Assembly (NCBI RefSeq): GCF_028290105.1
Contig: NZ_JAQGKL010000016.1
Location: forward strand, 1 to 51,873
Direction: 5' to 3'
DNA length: 51,873 nt
From: Methylobacterium sp.
GTDB taxonomy: Bacteria; Pseudomonadota; Alphaproteobacteria; Rhizobiales; Beijerinckiaceae
Under the pieces are notes generated by a model. The model worked only from the letters and a program-made list of their open reading frames with translations, made no database searches and had not been told where the DNA came from. This document shows, piece after piece, positions 1 to 7,221 of this stretch (positions are counted from its first letter, which is position 1; every line of letters begins with the position of its first letter). Position numbers and translations under genes: made by a program.

Positions 1-1
1 C

Positions 2-94
2 GGCGCCCCGCCGGCGGAGCCCGCCCCGGGGAAGCCGGGCGCCTGGGCACGCCTGTGGTCCGCCCTGCGAAGCCGCACGGGCCGGGACGCCTGA
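2..94 (+). CDS. C-terminal tail of an upstream gene (partial)
   Basis: An open frame enters from the window edge and ends at TGA 92-94. The visible 30 residues are a Pro/Ala/Gly-rich linker followed by a basic, Trp-containing tail (ARLWSALRSRTGRDA). Nothing identifies the family. The next gene starts 77 bases downstream on the same strand, so it could be the first member of the small-gene group that follows. In this GC-rich DNA a short open frame can also occur by chance. Confidence 0.3.
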   Translation, partial: GAPPAEPAPGKPGAWARLWSALRSRTGRDA

Positions 95-171
95 TCCCGC
101 CGCGATCCCCTTTCCCTTCCCGACACTCCCCTTCCCTCCCCTCCCCGACCCTCATGCTCCCGGAGCGTCCC

Positions 172-696
172 ATGAACATCCTGTCCCTGCGCCGTTCCCG
201 CCCGCTCGCCCTCGGCGTCGCGATGCTGGTGGCCCTCGCCAGCCCGTGCGCCGCACAGGGCGCGGCCGTCGCCCTGCCCTGGGGCGACGTCCTCGCCAGC
301 GCCGTCCAGGGCCTGGGCTCCGTGCTGGTGCCCCTGGCCGCGACCGCCGCGCTGGCGGCCCTGGCGCGCCTGGCCGGGCCGCTGCGGGTGCTCGTCACCA
401 CCACCCTGGTCGAGCGCCTCGTGCGCAACGTCGGCGATTACGCGATCAACGCCGTGGCGGGCGCGGTGCGCGGGCGGACCCTGACGGTGCCGGTGGGCTC
501 GGCGGTGATCGCGGGCGCGGTGCAGCACGCCCTCGACCAGGCGCCCGGCTGGCTCGTGCGCGCGGCCGGCGGAATCGACGGGCTCGGCGAGAAGGTCTTC
601 CGCAGCCTGCCCCTCGAAGAGGCGGCGACGGAGGCCAACACCCTCGCCCCGGCCTTGCGGGCGACGCGGGCGTCCCGGTCGCGGTCCGCGCCCTGA
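172..696 (+). CDS. hypothetical exported or membrane protein, possibly phage-derived
   Basis: This encodes 174 residues. I chose ATG 172 because GGAG lies 7 bases upstream; in-frame starts at 55 and 154 would only add a Pro/Ser/Arg-rich extension. The N-terminus has basic residues, a hydrophobic core and an SPCAAQG cleavage-like site, so it reads as a signal peptide or first membrane helix. A second Ala/Leu-rich hydrophobic stretch lies around residues 45-65, and the tail is basic. I do not recognise the family. The size, the hydrophobic segments and the two small genes behind it resemble lysis or holin-type cassettes of prophages, but no hallmark phage gene is visible. Confidence 0.55.
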   Translation: MNILSLRRSRPLALGVAMLVALASPCAAQGAAVALPWGDVLASAVQGLGSVLVPLAATAALAALARLAGPLRVLVTTTLVERLVRNVGDYAINAVAGAVRGRTLTVPVGSAVIAGAVQHALDQAPGWLVRAAGGIDGLGEKVFRSLPLEEAATEANTLAPALRATRASRSRSAP

Positions 697-723
697 CGGC
701 GCGGCGTCGCGATGGGGATCGCG

Positions 724-763
724 CCTTTTGAGGAGATCGGACCCCTTTTGAGGAGATCGGACC
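724..763 (+). repeat. perfect 20-bp tandem duplication containing a Shine-Dalgarno sequence
   Basis: Bases 724-743 and 744-763 are identical. Each copy carries AGGAG. The second copy puts AGGAG 8 bases before the TTG start at 764, so the real ribosome binding site of the next gene is present twice. Confidence 0.9.
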
Positions 764-1111
764 TTGGAAAAGATCGCCCTCGAAGCCGCGCGTCTCCTCG
801 TCTCCCAGGAAGGCGCCGGCTGGATCGTCGCCGTCCTGCTCGGGCTCGCCTGCCTCCACCTGCACCGAGAATCGCTTCGCGCGCAGGAGGCGCGCCTCGG
901 CGATACGGGGGCGACCGCCACGGCGCTCGAACGCGCCTCGCAGACCAACGCCGCCGTGGCGGCGGCCCTCGAGAGCCGGACCCGCGTGCTCGAGGACCTG
1001 TCGCGGCTCGCGGCCGAGATCGCGCGCGGCATCGAGCGCAACGACGAGCGCGCGCGCGAGAAATTCGACGAGATCCTGCGCCGGCTCGCCGAGCCCCGGC
1101 CCCGCCCCTGA
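764..1111 (+). CDS. small membrane-anchored coiled-coil protein
   Basis: This encodes 115 residues from a TTG start, supported by AGGAG 8 bases upstream. Residues about 15-32 form one hydrophobic segment (GWIVAVLLGLACLHL). The rest is charged and helical with heptad-like spacing and ends in Pro/Arg. One membrane helix plus a coiled coil is a common layout for phage holin or spanin-like proteins, but the family is not recognised. It sits between two other small genes on the same strand and probably shares their transcript; the next start is 10 bases after its stop. Confidence 0.6.
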   Translation: MEKIALEAARLLVSQEGAGWIVAVLLGLACLHLHRESLRAQEARLGDTGATATALERASQTNAAVAAALESRTRVLEDLSRLAAEIARGIERNDERAREKFDEILRRLAEPRPRP

Positions 1112-1121
1112 GGACGACGCC

Positions 1122-1331
1122 ATGAACCGCATCCGCCGCCTGCTCACCCGGCACCCGGATCGCCGCCGCAGCGCGGCCCTACGCCTGCGGGTCGCCCGCG
1201 GGCGCTTCGAGCGCTCGACGCAGGCCCTGCGTAAAGCCGCCCTCGATCACATCGACGATCAGGTTCCGATCGGCACGATGCTGGAGGCGACCCTGGCCCG
1301 CCTGACCACGCCGGACGGCGGCCTCGGCTGA
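1122..1331 (+). CDS. hypothetical small basic protein
   Basis: This encodes 69 residues starting at ATG 1122, with GAGGAC a few bases upstream. The N-terminal half is very Arg-rich (RRLLTRHPDRRRS) and the C-terminal half is helical with mixed charge. No motif is recognised. The 10-base spacing to the preceding gene suggests co-transcription. The following 128 bases are non-coding and lead into the promoter of the PepSY-like gene. Confidence 0.5.
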   Translation: MNRIRRLLTRHPDRRRSAALRLRVARGRFERSTQALRKAALDHIDDQVPIGTMLEATLARLTTPDGGLG

Positions 1332-1414
1332 CCCCGCCGTCCCGACGCCCGCGCAGCCCGACCCTGCCCGCGCGGCCGGGTCGGGAACCGAATGGCCGAG
1401 GTTGTGCTTGGCTC

Positions 1415-1450
1415 CGCATTCAGGGCGCATTCAGTGCCCCGAGCCTAGAT
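1415..1450 (+). promoter_or_regulatory. OmpR/PhoP-type direct repeat and -10-like element
   Basis: CGCATTCAGGG (1415-1425) is followed at once by CGCATTCAGTG (1426-1436), an exact 11-bp period. A CTAGAT -10-like hexamer lies at 1445-1450, about ten bases after the second TTCAG. Direct repeats one helical turn apart, in place of a -35 box, are typical of OmpR/PhoP-family regulators, and such a regulator is encoded at 1924. That the two are connected is inference. Confidence 0.5.
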
Positions 1451-1459
1451 CTCCGGTCC

Positions 1460-1828
1460 ATGCGTATCCTCCTCGCCCTGTTGTTGATCGGACTGACCGT
1501 CGCGGGGTTCGCGACGGGTTCGATCGACACGCTCGCGGAGGAGACCCCCGGGACCGGCACCGTCGCGGTGCCGCTGACCGCCATGCCCCGCAGCGAGACC
1601 TGCCTCAGCGCGGCGGACCTGCGCGAGGCGGTGGCCGACAAGCGGGTGATCGCCCCCGTGGCGGCGATCCGCGCCGCGCGACAGGTCATCCCGCGGGCGG
1701 AGATCCAGCGGGCGCGCCTCTGCCGGAACGACGAGACGCTGGTCTATTTCCTGACCGCCCTGCGCCGGGACGGGCAGTTCGTCCACGTCATGGTCGATGC
1801 CACCACCGGGCAGGTGACCGGTCCGTGA
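1460..1828 (+). CDS. small exported PepSY-like protein
   Basis: This encodes 122 residues. The N-terminus is a clear signal peptide (RILLALLLIGLTVAGF). The C-terminal half has the beta-rich pattern VYFLTALRRDGQFVHVMVDATTG, read here in part, that is typical of PepSY-type domains. It lies 95 bases before the response regulator, in the same direction, behind the direct repeat at 1415-1436. PepSY proteins next to PhoP/QseB-like two-component genes are often regulon members or modulators of the sensor, so a periplasmic accessory role is plausible. No Shine-Dalgarno sequence is evident, and the predicted transcription start is only a few bases from the ATG, so the message may be nearly leaderless. 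Confidence 0.7.
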   Translation: MRILLALLLIGLTVAGFATGSIDTLAEETPGTGTVAVPLTAMPRSETCLSAADLREAVADKRVIAPVAAIRAARQVIPRAEIQRARLCRNDETLVYFLTALRRDGQFVHVMVDATTGQVTGP

Positions 1829-1923
1829 GGTCGGCAAGCGTGTTTCGCGTAAGGCGGGAGCCGTCTAACGTGCGGCACTCGGGCAGGACGTGTTCCAGGC
1901 CAGTATCGTAGGAGTTCGGGACC

Positions 1924-2601
1924 GTGCGCTTGCTCGTGGTGGAGGACGACCGGGACATCAACCGGCAGGTGGTGAACGCCCTCGAGGAGGCCGGCTACGT
2001 GGCCGACAAGGCCTTCGACGGCGAGGAGGGCGGCTATCTCGGCGAGAACGAGCCCTACGACGCGATCATCCTCGACATGGGCCTGCCCAAGACCGACGGC
2101 GTCAGCGTGCTCCAGAAATGGCGCCGGGCCGGCATCAAGACGCCCGTCATCATCCTCACCGCGCGGGACCGCTGGTCGGACAAGGTCGACGGCTTCGACG
2201 CCGGCGCCGACGACTACGTCACCAAGCCGTTCCACATGGAGGAGCTGATGGCCCGCGTGCGCGCCCTCCTGCGGCGCGCGGCCGGCCACGCCACCAGCCA
2301 GATCGCCTGCGGGCCGGTGGTGCTAGACACCCGCTCGGGCCGCGTCTTCGTGGACGGAAACCCCGTCAAGCTGACGAGCCACGAGTACCGCCTGCTGTCC
2401 TACCTGATGCACCACACCGGCCGCGTGGTCTCGCGGGCCGAACTCACCGAGCACCTCTACGACCAGGATTTCGACCGCGACTCGAACACCATTGAGGTCT
2501 TCGTCGGCCGCCTGCGCAAGAAGCTCGCGGTGGACCTGATCCAGACCGTGCGGGGCCTCGGCTACCTCGTGGACCCGACCCAGCCGCCGCCGCGGGTGTG
2601 A
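1924..2601 (+). CDS. feuP: OmpR-family response regulator, FeuP-like
   Basis: This encodes 225 residues from a GTG start with AGGAG 12 bases upstream. The receiver domain (1-115) has the acidic pair E7/D8/D9, phospho-acceptor D51, T79 and K101. The C-terminal winged-helix domain runs from about 125 to 220, with the typical LTSHEYRLLSYL and a VRGLGY wing. The wording around the receiver (DRWSDKVDGFDAGADDY) matches FeuP/PhoP-like regulators of rhizobia, which control envelope and osmoadaptation genes with the kinase FeuQ. Its kinase is at 3358, but an inverted vapBC pair separates them. The stop is 2 bases from the convergent vapC stop. Confidence 0.88.
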   Translation: MRLLVVEDDRDINRQVVNALEEAGYVADKAFDGEEGGYLGENEPYDAIILDMGLPKTDGVSVLQKWRRAGIKTPVIILTARDRWSDKVDGFDAGADDYVTKPFHMEELMARVRALLRRAAGHATSQIACGPVVLDTRSGRVFVDGNPVKLTSHEYRLLSYLMHHTGRVVSRAELTEHLYDQDFDRDSNTIEVFVGRLRKKLAVDLIQTVRGLGYLVDPTQPPPRV

Positions 2602-2603
2602 TG

Positions 2604-3005
2604 TCAGCGCGTTCCGGCGAGGTCGGTCTGCGAAAAGTCGTTTCCCTTGAAGAGCAGGGGAGCGGCCTGGATCGTCGCCATCGCATAGGCGAAGCAATCA
2701 CCCATGTTGAGTTGGGCCGGATGACCTGTTCCCTTGCCGTAGCGAGCGAAGGCTTCGATCGCCCGCACGCCCGCCTCCGGTGGAATCGCCACAAGGTGGA
2801 TGTCGGCGGCCTTCAGGAAGGCGGACAGGTCCGCCTGCACGATGTCGACATGGCTCTGCCGCTTCCGGCACAACGCCAGCACCGTTTCATAGACGGCAAT
2901 AGCGGACGTGCATCGGTCGGAGGCGAGTTCCAGGCGATCGAGGAGTTCGTCGCTGCCGGTCTCCGATGTCAGGATCGCCACGAGGGCCGACGCGTCGACA
3001 AACAT
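2604..3005 (-). CDS. vapC: VapC-family toxin, PIN-domain ribonuclease
   Basis: This encodes 133 residues. It has the PIN-domain acidic residues D4 (MFVDASAL), E40 (VYETVLAL), D103 (NMGDCFAYA) and D123 (KGNDFSQTD), so the Mg-dependent RNase site looks complete. VapC toxins cleave tRNA or rRNA and are neutralised by VapB. The start codon overlaps the vapB stop (TGATG), which is standard for the pair. It is convergent with the response regulator and sits where that gene would normally be followed by its kinase. The coding sequence is visibly less GC-rich than its neighbours, which points to transfer. Confidence 0.9.
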   Translation of the reverse strand: MFVDASALVAILTSETGSDELLDRLELASDRCTSAIAVYETVLALCRKRQSHVDIVQADLSAFLKAADIHLVAIPPEAGVRAIEAFARYGKGTGHPAQLNMGDCFAYAMATIQAAPLLFKGNDFSQTDLAGTR

Positions 3006-3244
3006 CAGGCATCACCGCTGAGTTCGTCGTAGAAGGCTTTGTCGGCTTCGAGCCCGGTGGGTGGGTAGGAGGCGATGCGTTCCTGGATCGGCCGAATCCG
3101 GTCGCGCAAGCTGGGCTTTTCGGTCTCGCGGCGCAATTCGTTTCCGACAGCCAGCTTGATCGCGTCCGTGAGGGCGATGCCTTTCTGTTCCGCGAGCGCG
3201 CGCACGAGGCGGTCGGTCTCCGGGTCACGGATGTGAAGCGCCAT
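3005..3244 (-). CDS. vapB: VapB-family antitoxin
   Basis: This encodes 79 residues. I chose ATG 3244 because AAAGGA lies about 8 bases upstream and the protein then begins MALHIRDPETDRLVRAL, the usual start of Rhizobiales VapB antitoxins (ribbon-helix-helix-like DNA-binding N-terminus, then a toxin-wrapping tail). An earlier in-frame ATG at 3274 would add ten residues. It is translationally coupled to vapC. The palindrome at 3267-3274 overlaps the likely -10 region and may be the autoregulatory site. Confidence 0.85.
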   Translation of the reverse strand: MALHIRDPETDRLVRALAEQKGIALTDAIKLAVGNELRRETEKPSLRDRIRPIQERIASYPPTGLEADKAFYDELSGDA

Positions 3245-3266
3245 GGTCGATCCTTTCATCCCACGC

Positions 3267-3274
3267 ATGTACAT
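3267..3274 (-). promoter_or_regulatory. putative vapBC operator/promoter
   Basis: ATGTACAT is a perfect 8-bp palindrome 22 bases before the vapB start. It overlaps a minus-strand -10-like TATGTA. VapBC complexes usually repress their own promoter through such palindromes. The site is short, so the call is tentative. Confidence 0.35.
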
Positions 3275-3357
3275 AAGGCTGTCGCCGCGTCTACACCAAT
3301 CCGTCGCCGTATCGGGCGCATAACGAGACGCGGATCACGCATGACGACGAGACCCGC

Positions 3358-4776
3358 ATGATCGCCTTTCCCAACTGGCTCCCGATGCGTCGGCGCTCCA
3401 TCGCCGTGCGCCTCGCCACCTCGGCGCTGCTGGCGAGTTCCGCGATCCTGCTCATCGCCGCCTGGATCCTCACCACCCTGTACCGCGAGAACACCGAGCG
3501 CGCCTTCGACAGCCGGCTCCTCGTTTATGCCAACAACCTCGCCACCGACCTCGTCTCGCCCAACGATCCCGAGAGCCGCTCCTTCACCCTGAGCGACCCG
3601 CGCTTCGACCTGCCGCTCTCCGGCTGGTACTGGCAGATCGGGCGGGCGGACGCGAAGCCCCGCGACCTGCGCACCTCGCGCTCGCTGGTCGGCGTGCCCC
3701 TGAAGGCGGCGGGCACCCCCGACACCAAGGCCGGCGTCGGCCAGATCCGCCAGGGCTACGGCCGGGCGCAGGACGAGCGCCGCCTGCGCATCATCGAGCG
3801 GGACGTCGATCTCGGCGAGGAGGGCCGCTACACCGTTCGGGTGGCCGGGCCCGCCGACGAGATCGAGAACGACGTCGACCGCTTCCGGTTCTCGCTGATG
3901 GTCACCTTCGGCCTGCTGGGCCTGTCGCTGGCACTCACCACGCTGCTGCAGATCCGCTTCGGTCTGGCGCCGCTCGCCAAGCTGCGCACGGCGCTCGGCG
4001 CCATCCGGCGGGGCGAATCCGACCGGATCACCGGCGAGTATCCGCGTGACATCGCGCCCCTGGCGGGGGAGGTGAACCTGCTCATCGAGACCAATCGCGA
4101 GATCCTGGAGCGGGCGCGCACCCAGGTCGGCAACCTCGCGCATGCCCTCAAGACCCCGCTCTCGATCATCGTCAACGAGGTGGGTGCCGCCGACGCGCCG
4201 GGGGAAGTCGCGGCCAAGATCCGCGAGCAGGCCGCGGTGATGCGCGACCAGGTGAACTATCACCTCGACCGCGCCCGCGCCGCCGCGCTCGCCGGCACGC
4301 TCGGCACCTCGACGGAGGTCGAGCCGGCGCTCGCCGGCCTGGTGCGCACCTTCGGCAAGATCTACCGCGACAAGGACATCGCCTACGAGGTCCACGTGCC
4401 GGCGGGCCTGCGCTTCCGGGGCGAGCGTCAGGATTTCGAGGAGATGATCGGCAACCTCGTCGACAACGCCTCGAAATGGGCCCAGGGCCGCGTGGCGATC
4501 CGGGCCGAGGCCGTGGGCAAGGACGATTATCCCCACCTTCTCGTGGCCATCGAGGATGACGGGCCGGGCCTCGCCCCCGAGGACCGGGCGGCGGTGCTCG
4601 GGCGCGGCCGCCGCCTCGACGAGACCAAGCCGGGATCCGGGCTCGGCCTCTCCATCGTGGCCGATCTCGCCGCCCTCTATCGCGGGCGCTTCCGCCTGGA
4701 GGAGGCGACCCTCGGGGGCCTGCGGGCGGTGATCGAAGTGCCGGGCGACGCGCCGGCGGGCGTCACCCCGCACTGA
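3358..4776 (+). CDS. feuQ: two-component sensor histidine kinase, FeuQ-like
   Basis: This encodes 472 residues. Membrane helices are at about 16-41 and 178-200, enclosing a periplasmic sensor of about 135 residues. A HAMP-like segment follows, then a HisKA domain with H262 (NLAHALKTPLS), and an ATPase domain with the N box (NLVDNASKW) and G boxes (DDGPGL, GSGLGLSI). The AHALKTPL dimerisation box is typical of PhoQ/FeuQ kinases. The partner is the regulator at 1924. The vapBC insertion means this gene may now need its own promoter in 3275-3357, or read-through across the antisense toxin genes. Confidence 0.88.
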   Translation: MIAFPNWLPMRRRSIAVRLATSALLASSAILLIAAWILTTLYRENTERAFDSRLLVYANNLATDLVSPNDPESRSFTLSDPRFDLPLSGWYWQIGRADAKPRDLRTSRSLVGVPLKAAGTPDTKAGVGQIRQGYGRAQDERRLRIIERDVDLGEEGRYTVRVAGPADEIENDVDRFRFSLMVTFGLLGLSLALTTLLQIRFGLAPLAKLRTALGAIRRGESDRITGEYPRDIAPLAGEVNLLIETNREILERARTQVGNLAHALKTPLSIIVNEVGAADAPGEVAAKIREQAAVMRDQVNYHLDRARAAALAGTLGTSTEVEPALAGLVRTFGKIYRDKDIAYEVHVPAGLRFRGERQDFEEMIGNLVDNASKWAQGRVAIRAEAVGKDDYPHLLVAIEDDGPGLAPEDRAAVLGRGRRLDETKPGSGLGLSIVADLAALYRGRFRLEEATLGGLRAVIEVPGDAPAGVTPH

Positions 4777-4931
4777 GGCCGAGCCAGGGCGTCCGATTGA
4801 TCCGCCGGACGTATCCGCTAAGGTTGCAACCCGCTCACCGACAGCCGCGCGTGACACCGTGTCGCCCGAGGTCCGCATCGTGCCGGCGGAGAGCCGCGTC
4901 TACATGCGGGCGGGGCAGCATCTGGGGCGTG

Positions 4932-6422
4932 ATGACGGCACTCTGGTTCATTCTGGCGTTCATGACCGGCGCGGCGGTGCTCGCCCTGCTCTGGCCGATG
5001 TCGCGCCGTCCGCATCCGGCCGTCACGCCGGAGACCGGCGGACTCGCCACCGAGACGGGCTTCTACGAGGATCAGCTGCGCGAGATCGCACGCGACGAGG
5101 CGCGCGGCCTGATCGCCGCCCCCGAGGCCGAGGCCGCCCGTACGGAAGCGGCGCGCCGCCTGTTGCGGGCCAACCGGGCCGGCGTCCCCGTCGTTCCCGG
5201 CATGGCCGAGCCGGCCCTGCGCCAGCGCCGCGCGGCCTCCGCCTTCGCCCTCTCCACCATCCCCCTCGTGGCGCTGATCGCCTACGGGATCTACGGCTCG
5301 CCGCACATGCCGGCCCAGGGCGCGGCCGAGCGCCAATCCGTGCAGAACGCCGACCAGGATCTCCTCAAGGCCATCGCCCAGATCGAGGCCCGGCTCGCCG
5401 CCGAGCCCACGGACGGGCGCGGCTGGTCGGTGCTGGCCCCCGTCTACATGCGGATGGGGCGCTTCGACGACGCGGCGCACGCCTACGAGGCCGCGACCCG
5501 GCTGCTCGGCGAGACGCCACTGCGCCTGTCCGATTGGGGCGAAGCCCTGGTGGCTGGCGCCAACGGCGCCATTCCACCTCAGGCCAAGACCATCTTCCAG
5601 CGCGCGATCGACCTCGACGGCCAAGTCGCCAAGCCGCAATTCTACCTGGCGCGGGCGGCCGAACTCGACGGCGACATCCCCGGGGCGATCCGGCGCCTCC
5701 AGGCCATGGCGGACGCGGCACCCGCCGATGCACCCTGGCTTCCCCTCGTCACCGAGAACCTGACGCGCCTGAGGGGGGAGGCCCCAGGCCAGGCCCCCGA
5801 TTCCGGCGCGGCCGCCGCGCTCCAGGCCCTTCCACCGGCCAGCCGTGACGGCGCCATCCGCGCCATGGTCGACAGCCTCGACAAGCGGCTCGTCGACCGG
5901 GGCGGCAGCCTCGACGACTGGCTCCGGCTGGTGCGCTCCTACGGGGTGCTCAAGGAGCGCGACAAGGCCAGCGCCGCCCTGGAGCGGGCGCGCAAGGCGC
6001 TCGCGGACGATCCCGAGGCCAGGGAGCGTCTCGACGCGATGGCGCAGGAGGCCGGCCTCACCGCCGCTCCGGCGCCTATCGCGCCCGCACCTTCCGACGA
6101 TGCGGGGCGCGCCGGCACCGAGGCCGCCGTTGCGGCGGTCAAGGCGATGCCGGTGGCCGAGCGCGACGCCGCCATCCGCAGCATGGTGGCTGGCCTCGAC
6201 CGCCGTCTCGCGGCCAAGGGCGGCAGCGTCGACGACTGGCTGCGCCTCGTGCGGTCCTACAGCGTGCTCGGCGAGCGCGAGCGTGCGGTCCAGGCCCTGG
6301 ATCGAGCCCGCATGGCCCTGAGCCCCGATCCGGGTGCGATCGAGCGCCTCGACGAATTGTCGCGCGAACTCGGGCTTCGCCCGGCGCCGCCTCGCTCCCC
6401 GGGGCAGGCGGCCAGGCCCTAG
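4932..6422 (+). CDS. ccmI: cytochrome c maturation protein CcmI (CycH), with duplicated C-terminal module
   Basis: This encodes 496 residues. I chose ATG 4932 (GTG 4929 is possible) because the first helix follows at once (ALWFILAFMTGAAVLALL). A conserved cytosolic loop (GFYEDQLREIARDEARGLI) and a second helix near 105-122 match CcmI. TPR repeats follow at about 140-285. CcmI delivers apocytochrome c to the CcmF/H ligation complex. The C-terminus has two near-copies of an 80-residue module, at about 296-377 and 401-481, each with DDWLRLVRSYxVL. It is the first gene of the ccmI-E-F-H cluster. Confidence 0.9.
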   Translation: MTALWFILAFMTGAAVLALLWPMSRRPHPAVTPETGGLATETGFYEDQLREIARDEARGLIAAPEAEAARTEAARRLLRANRAGVPVVPGMAEPALRQRRAASAFALSTIPLVALIAYGIYGSPHMPAQGAAERQSVQNADQDLLKAIAQIEARLAAEPTDGRGWSVLAPVYMRMGRFDDAAHAYEAATRLLGETPLRLSDWGEALVAGANGAIPPQAKTIFQRAIDLDGQVAKPQFYLARAAELDGDIPGAIRRLQAMADAAPADAPWLPLVTENLTRLRGEAPGQAPDSGAAAALQALPPASRDGAIRAMVDSLDKRLVDRGGSLDDWLRLVRSYGVLKERDKASAALERARKALADDPEARERLDAMAQEAGLTAAPAPIAPAPSDDAGRAGTEAAVAAVKAMPVAERDAAIRSMVAGLDRRLAAKGGSVDDWLRLVRSYSVLGERERAVQALDRARMALSPDPGAIERLDELSRELGLRPAPPRSPGQAARP

Positions 6423-6596
6423 GGACGCCGCCCGAGCCCGGCCGGCTCCGCCCCCTCTGACAATCGGTCCCGGCTCCGGCCCTTGACCGCGCCAGCCGGC
6501 CGGCCGACACCGGGAGCAACCCAAAGTCTTATCCTGGATCATGTTCGCAGGCGCCCGACGCACCACGCGAGCCCACCGAAACGGAACCGACACCTC

Positions 6597-6655
6597 TGAC
6601 CCGCGAGAGCTTCCCGTGACCCGCAAGAGCCGCCTGTGACCCGCAAGAGCCGCCG
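6597..6655 (+). repeat. three-copy 20-bp tandem repeat spanning the ccmE start
   Basis: Copies lie at 6597-6615 (degenerate), 6616-6635 and 6636-6655. The last two match at 19 of 20 positions and each begins with GTGACCCGC. The third copy holds the start codon of ccmE. The second encodes a seven-codon frame from GTG 6616 whose TGA (6637-6639) overlaps the ccmE GTG. Confidence 0.85.
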
Positions 6656-7175
6656 CCTCGCCCTGATCGCTGCCTGCGGTGCCGTGCTGGCCCTGGCGCT
6701 CGGCCTGATCCTGTCGGCGATGAGCGGGTCGATCGTGTTCTTTCGCTCGCCCACCGAGGTGGCCTCGCAGGTCGTGACGCCGGGCACGCGCTTCCGCCTC
6801 GGCGGCCTCGTCAAGGACGGCTCGCTGCAGCGCGGGCCGGACCAGACCGTCGACTTCTCGGTGACCGACACCAACGCCACCGTGCAGGTCCAGTATCGCG
6901 GCCTCCTGCCCGACCTGTTCCGCGAGGGCCAGGGCGTGGTGGCGGAGGGTACCCTGCAGCCCGGCGGCGTGTTCCGAGCCGACACTGTGCTGGCCAAGCA
7001 CGACGAATCCTACATGCCGCGCGAGGTCGCCGACGCGCTCAAGGCGCAGGGGCGCTGGCAGGAGGGCAAGGGCATGACGGTCGCGCCCGCGAGCCAAGCG
7101 TCGGAATCGAAGGCGTCCGAGGCGCAGCCCGCGCCGGCTGCCGACAAGACCCTCGGCCAGCGCAGCGAGCGATGA
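6636..7175 (+). CDS. ccmE: cytochrome c maturation heme chaperone CcmE (CycJ)
   Basis: This encodes 179 residues from a GTG start. A signal-anchor helix is at 8-30, followed by the OB-fold heme chaperone domain ([16 protein letters not shown]). H122, the covalent heme ligand, and Y126 lie in KHDESYMP. A flexible Ala/Ser/Glu-rich tail follows. It takes heme from CcmC and passes it to CcmF. It lies 213 bases after ccmI and 46 bases before ccmF. The start region sits in a tandem repeat, so the start choice rests on the hydrophobic anchor beginning a few residues later. Confidence 0.93.
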   Translation: MTRKSRRLALIAACGAVLALALGLILSAMSGSIVFFRSPTEVASQVVTPGTRFRLGGLVKDGSLQRGPDQTVDFSVTDTNATVQVQYRGLLPDLFREGQGVVAEGTLQPGGVFRADTVLAKHDESYMPREVADALKAQGRWQEGKGMTVAPASQASESKASEAQPAPAADKTLGQRSER

Positions 7176-7221
7176 TGCGCGGGCTCCATCGGCAGACCCT
7201 TACCCGGAAGGACATCCCACC

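Noticed and set aside
3256..4878. 540-codon open frame on the minus strand
   Set aside because: It is antisense to the sensor kinase, whose motifs are complete. The product is Gly/Arg/Glu-rich low complexity, typical of GC-rich shadow frames.
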